Shown here in pieces: positions 61,440 through 64,000 of a stretch of DNA of 64,000 bases. Every line of letters begins with the position of its first letter. Position 1 is the first letter of the stretch. The translations under genes were made by a program, and so were the position numbers. The stretch comes from an uncultured Sphingomonas sp. (lineage in GTDB: Bacteria > Pseudomonadota > Alphaproteobacteria > Sphingomonadales > Sphingomonadaceae), in contig NZ_CAMLDL010000004.1 of the NCBI RefSeq assembly GCF_946478955.1, positions 62,001 through 126,000 of the forward strand, read 5' to 3'. Under the pieces are notes generated by a model, which worked only from the letters and a program-made list of their open reading frames with translations, did not search any database and was not told the origin of the DNA.

Positions 61440-61444
61440 GGCCG

Positions 61445-61830
61445 GGCCAGGCAACTGGCTATGTCGGTAGAGTATTGGGTGGAATAGGCATTTCGGACCC
61501 GGGGGGCAGTACCCCGGCGCCTCCACCACCAGCAGCGGAGCAGAAATTGCGCTGTTGCTGATGGGGGCGAAACAGGATCGACGAGTGCAATAAAGTCCCG
61601 GTTGCCGATCGGTATGAGACCACCGTGACGGCTCATTCACACAAGTGCCAACGATAACGAGGCTCTTGCTATTGCTGCGTAACTGAGGGCCTAACGGTCT
61701 AACGTTACAAAGACAAAAGCGCGGTCGGACCCCACCGGGCAACAGAAGGGGATTCCAGCGGCACGGGGAGGGCCGGGCAACAGAACCTCCCCACTTCATG
61801 CAACAATGTTTAGGCCCGGCCAATCAAATG
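61445..61830 (+). ncRNA. ssrA: tmRNA, circularly permuted two-piece form
   Basis: The acceptor piece comes first (about 61445-61528): GTAGAGTATTGGGTGG, CATTTCGGAC, T arm CCGGGG-GGCAGTA-CCCCGG, CGCCTCC (61518-61524) and ACCA. A spacer (61529-61562) is removed. The coding piece begins GGGGGCG (61563-61569), which pairs with CGCCTCC to close the acceptor stem, then AAACAGGATCGAC. The tag frame 61647-61682 encodes ANDNEALAIAA and stops TAA. Pseudoknot-like stems follow (GTCGGACCCCACCGGGC, GGGGAGG...CCTCCCC). It rescues stalled ribosomes with SmpB. The 3' limit is approximate. Confidence 0.93.
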
Positions 61831-61956
61831 GTGTCGAGGGCCACGCTACAGAAGCTCCTCACCGTTCATATTCAGTTACGTTGGTCGAACGCTCTCTTGC
61901 CCGTCAGGCAATCGAGGCGCAGGTTGCCGCGCACTTCTAAGGGGGAGTCGCTTCAT

Positions 61957-64000
61957 ATGAACAAGCCAATCCTGATGGCCGCCCTTCTGGCCGCCACCGC
62001 GCCAGTAGCCGCCTACGCCGCACCGATTACCGCCGACCAGTTGATGAAGCCGCCGGAGAGTGCGCGGCACTATACGATCAGCTCATCGGGCGGAAACAGC
62101 GGCAACATCTGGAGCTGGACCCAGCCCGACGGAAAGATCGCGTATCGAATGTCGCTCAACCTGCGCGGCTGGAAGACCGAGACGGATGAATTAATGGCCC
62201 TCGGTAGCGACGGCCGCCCGGTCAACATCGCGATCCGTGGTTTTACCGATCAAGGCGATGCGACGGAGAGTTTCAGCGTCGACGCCAATGGCACCGCGCA
62301 CTGGAAAACCAGCGTTGACGAAGGAAGCGGTCCATTCGCGGGGAAGCGGTACAGTACCTATGGGGGGCCGTGGCTCGCCGGCGAGCAGGATATTAACGCA
62401 CTGGTCGCCGCCGGCGATAAGGGCCTTGATCTTCTGCCAACTGGACATGCCGTCATCAAAATTGGCCCATCGCATGACATTGATGGGCCCCAGGGCAAGA
62501 AGACTGTAAAACTCGCCTTCATCACTGGGTACGGCTTTTCACCGACGCCGGTGTGGCTAGACGAAAATAATCGCTATTTCGGTACGGCCGGGATCATCTC
62601 GCTGCTTCCGGCAGGATATGAGGCGGCGGGCGCTGGTCTGAAGGCCATCCAGGACGCGGCAACGGCAGCAATGGTCAAGGAAGTCGCGCACCGTTTCCTG
62701 AGCGCGGAGAACCATAGCCCGACGCTGATCGACCATGTGAGAATATTCGATTCCATCGGCGGCAAATATGTCGCCAATCAGGCGGTGCTGGTTTCAAACG
62801 GCAAGATTGCGGCCGTTGGCGCGGCCGGGTCGATCAAGGCACCAACCGGTACAACCGTCATCGACGGGACCGGCAAAACATTGATGCCTGGCCTGTGGGA
62901 TTCACATTTGCATGTGGGTGACGATTGGAACCTTCTGCAGAACCTCGCCACCGGCCTCGTCAATTATCGCAGCCCGGGTTCCGACATTGATGAAGCGCAA
63001 GGCATCATCAAGCGGCGCGTATCAGGCGACCTGCTGGCGCCGGACGGCAAAATCTCCGTCATCATTGACCGAAAAAATCCGCTCGCGGCGCAAGGATCGC
63101 TGGCAGTGTCGAGCGAGAAGGAAGCGATCGCGGCCGTCGACAAAATCAAGGCGGCGGGCCTGTGGGGCGCGAAATTCTACACAAGCATGACGCCGACCTG
63201 GATTGCGCCGGCAGCCAAGGAAGCGCACCGGCTGGGTTTGCACGTCCACGGCCATGTCCCGGCAGGTATGCGCCCGCTCGACGCGGTTCGGGCGGGATAT
63301 GACGAAGTCACCCACATCAATTTCATCATGATGCAGGCAATGCCGCAGGATGTTGTCGACAAGGCGAATACGGCGGCGCGCCTGGAAGGGCCCGCCAAAT
63401 ATGGCAAGGACGTCGATCTGGATTCTCCGGCCATGAAGGCGTTTTACGCGGAGTTGGCAAAGCGCAAGACCATCGTCGACCCGACGCTGGTGGTTTGGGA
63501 GGCGCTAATGACATCGGATGGAAGTGCGATTCCGCCGTCATATGCTCCGTTTGCCGACGCGGCGCCACCGTCGGTTGTTCGCGGCTGGAAGATCAGCGGC
63601 TATCCCCTGTTTGGTGATCTGACCCGCGAAGACTTCCGCAAGAGCTTTGCGAAGATGGCCGACCTTGTCGGCCGGCTGCACAAAGCGGGTGTCCGCGTTG
63701 TTGCCGGGACGGATGGCTATGGCCTCGAGCTGGTTCGCGAGCTGGAACTTTACCAGAAGGCCGGTCTCACCAATGCGGAGGCCATTCAAACCGCGACGAT
63801 CATCCCGGCCCGGATGACCGGGATGGACAAGACCACCGGATCTATCACGCGCGGCAAGGATGCTGACATGATCCTGGTGGACGGCGATGTCTCGAACGAC
63901 ATGGGCGCACTGCGCCGCATCGTTACGGTGTTCAACGATGGTTATCGGTTGGACGCGGAAGCACTGCGCGAGGCGAGTGGCCTGAACGGCATGCCAAAGT
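61957..64000 (+). CDS. Secreted amidohydrolase, 3' end beyond window
   Basis: At least 681 residues from ATG 61957 (GGGGGAG upstream). Sec signal MNKPILMAALLAATAPVAAYA. A non-catalytic beta region of about 250 residues precedes the amidohydrolase barrel, which begins at VRIFDSIGGKYVANQAVLVSNGKIAAVG. Metal ligands: DSHLHVGD (His-x-His), HVHGHVPAG, THINFIMMQ, and Asp in VVAGTDGYGLELVRELEL; the end of the barrel gives GSITRGKDADMILVDGD. It belongs to the imidazolonepropionase/prolidase-like secreted group and probably cleaves peptides or cyclic amides in the periplasm. The lysine that is often carboxylated may be in GAKFYTSM. Confidence 0.9.
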   Translation, partial: MNKPILMAALLAATAPVAAYAAPITADQLMKPPESARHYTISSSGGNSGNIWSWTQPDGKIAYRMSLNLRGWKTETDELMALGSDGRPVNIAIRGFTDQGDATESFSVDANGTAHWKTSVDEGSGPFAGKRYSTYGGPWLAGEQDINALVAAGDKGLDLLPTGHAVIKIGPSHDIDGPQGKKTVKLAFITGYGFSPTPVWLDENNRYFGTAGIISLLPAGYEAAGAGLKAIQDAATAAMVKEVAHRFLSAENHSPTLIDHVRIFDSIGGKYVANQAVLVSNGKIAAVGAAGSIKAPTGTTVIDGTGKTLMPGLWDSHLHVGDDWNLLQNLATGLVNYRSPGSDIDEAQGIIKRRVSGDLLAPDGKISVIIDRKNPLAAQGSLAVSSEKEAIAAVDKIKAAGLWGAKFYTSMTPTWIAPAAKEAHRLGLHVHGHVPAGMRPLDAVRAGYDEVTHINFIMMQAMPQDVVDKANTAARLEGPAKYGKDVDLDSPAMKAFYAELAKRKTIVDPTLVVWEALMTSDGSAIPPSYAPFADAAPPSVVRGWKISGYPLFGDLTREDFRKSFAKMADLVGRLHKAGVRVVAGTDGYGLELVRELELYQKAGLTNAEAIQTATIIPARMTGMDKTTGSITRGKDADMILVDGDVSNDMGALRRIVTVFNDGYRLDAEALREASGLNGMPK

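Overview
The window reads as a chromosomal segment of a Sphingomonadales-type alphaproteobacterium. Evidence: GC-rich coding DNA; alphaproteobacterial operon layouts (rimP-nusA-ylxR-infB-rbfA, truB-rpsO-pnp, lapA-pyrF, accD-folC); a circularly permuted two-piece tmRNA gene; GGAAC-N16/17-CGTT promoters of the EcfG stress class; and dispersed palindromic repeats of a kind common in sphingomonads. No phage, insertion sequence, CRISPR array or replication origin was recognised. Both ends cut genes: a zinc metallopeptidase C-terminus at the left and an amidohydrolase at the right.

Layout. 1-2.7 kb: peptidase tail, small hypothetical gene, quinone-reductase-like MDR enzyme, tRNA-Ala(CGC), then two tandem 51-residue peptides with double-glycine leaders (bacteriocin-like). 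2.7-8.2 kb: leftward copper/metal cluster (two PepSY membrane proteins, a lipoprotein, CopB, CopA and two His/Met/Cys-rich periplasmic proteins). 8.3-14.4 kb: leftward operon for 5-oxoproline use (5-oxoprolinase, DUF969 and DUF979 transporter subunits, a DUF2891 protein), each junction a 4-bp overlap. 14.9-18.7 kb: pnp, rpsO, truB. 18.7-22.5 kb: a membrane protein, tdk, a glycosyltransferase-like membrane protein and a frameshifted GNAT gene, lying between truB and rbfA. 22.5-28.4 kb: rbfA, infB, ylxR, nusA, rimP. 28.6-30.1 kb: type III polyketide synthase plus ICMT-type methyltransferase. 30-39.5 kb: lipoprotein, soluble aldose dehydrogenase, peroxiredoxin, cysteine synthase, trmB, rsmD, rluB-type gene, receiver-only regulator, Rieske oxygenase, AmpG-like permease. 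39.5-44.8 kb: folC, accD, pyrF, lapA, serine hydrolase, PilZ protein. 45.8-48.9 kb: accessory patch with a Xre-RES toxin-antitoxin pair, a J-domain protein, HigBA and a low-GC gene abutting uvrD. 48.9-54.1 kb: uvrD, a GFA-family gene, an apparently non-coding GGA-rich transcribed stretch, and a dicarboxylate symporter. 54.3-57.4 kb: LytTR response regulator with histidine kinase, an EcfG-promoter stress peptide and a hypothetical gene. 57.5-61.3 kb: Mpl-like ligase and LD-carboxypeptidase (divergent, muropeptide recycling), SWIB protein, NUDIX hydrolase, EcfG-controlled lipoprotein. 61.4-64 kb: ssrA and the amidohydrolase.

The least explained features are: (i) about 390 nt at 52.2-52.6 kb with 23 GGA triplets and a strong terminator, resembling a CsrB-type RNA; (ii) the paired double-glycine peptides with an 11-bp direct-repeat operator; (iii) palindromic repeats that have entered reading frames (truB, uvrD twice, the GNAT start), so that repeat DNA is translated; and (iv) a three-hairpin repeat lying directly after the stop codons of two unrelated genes, with base-pair covariation.
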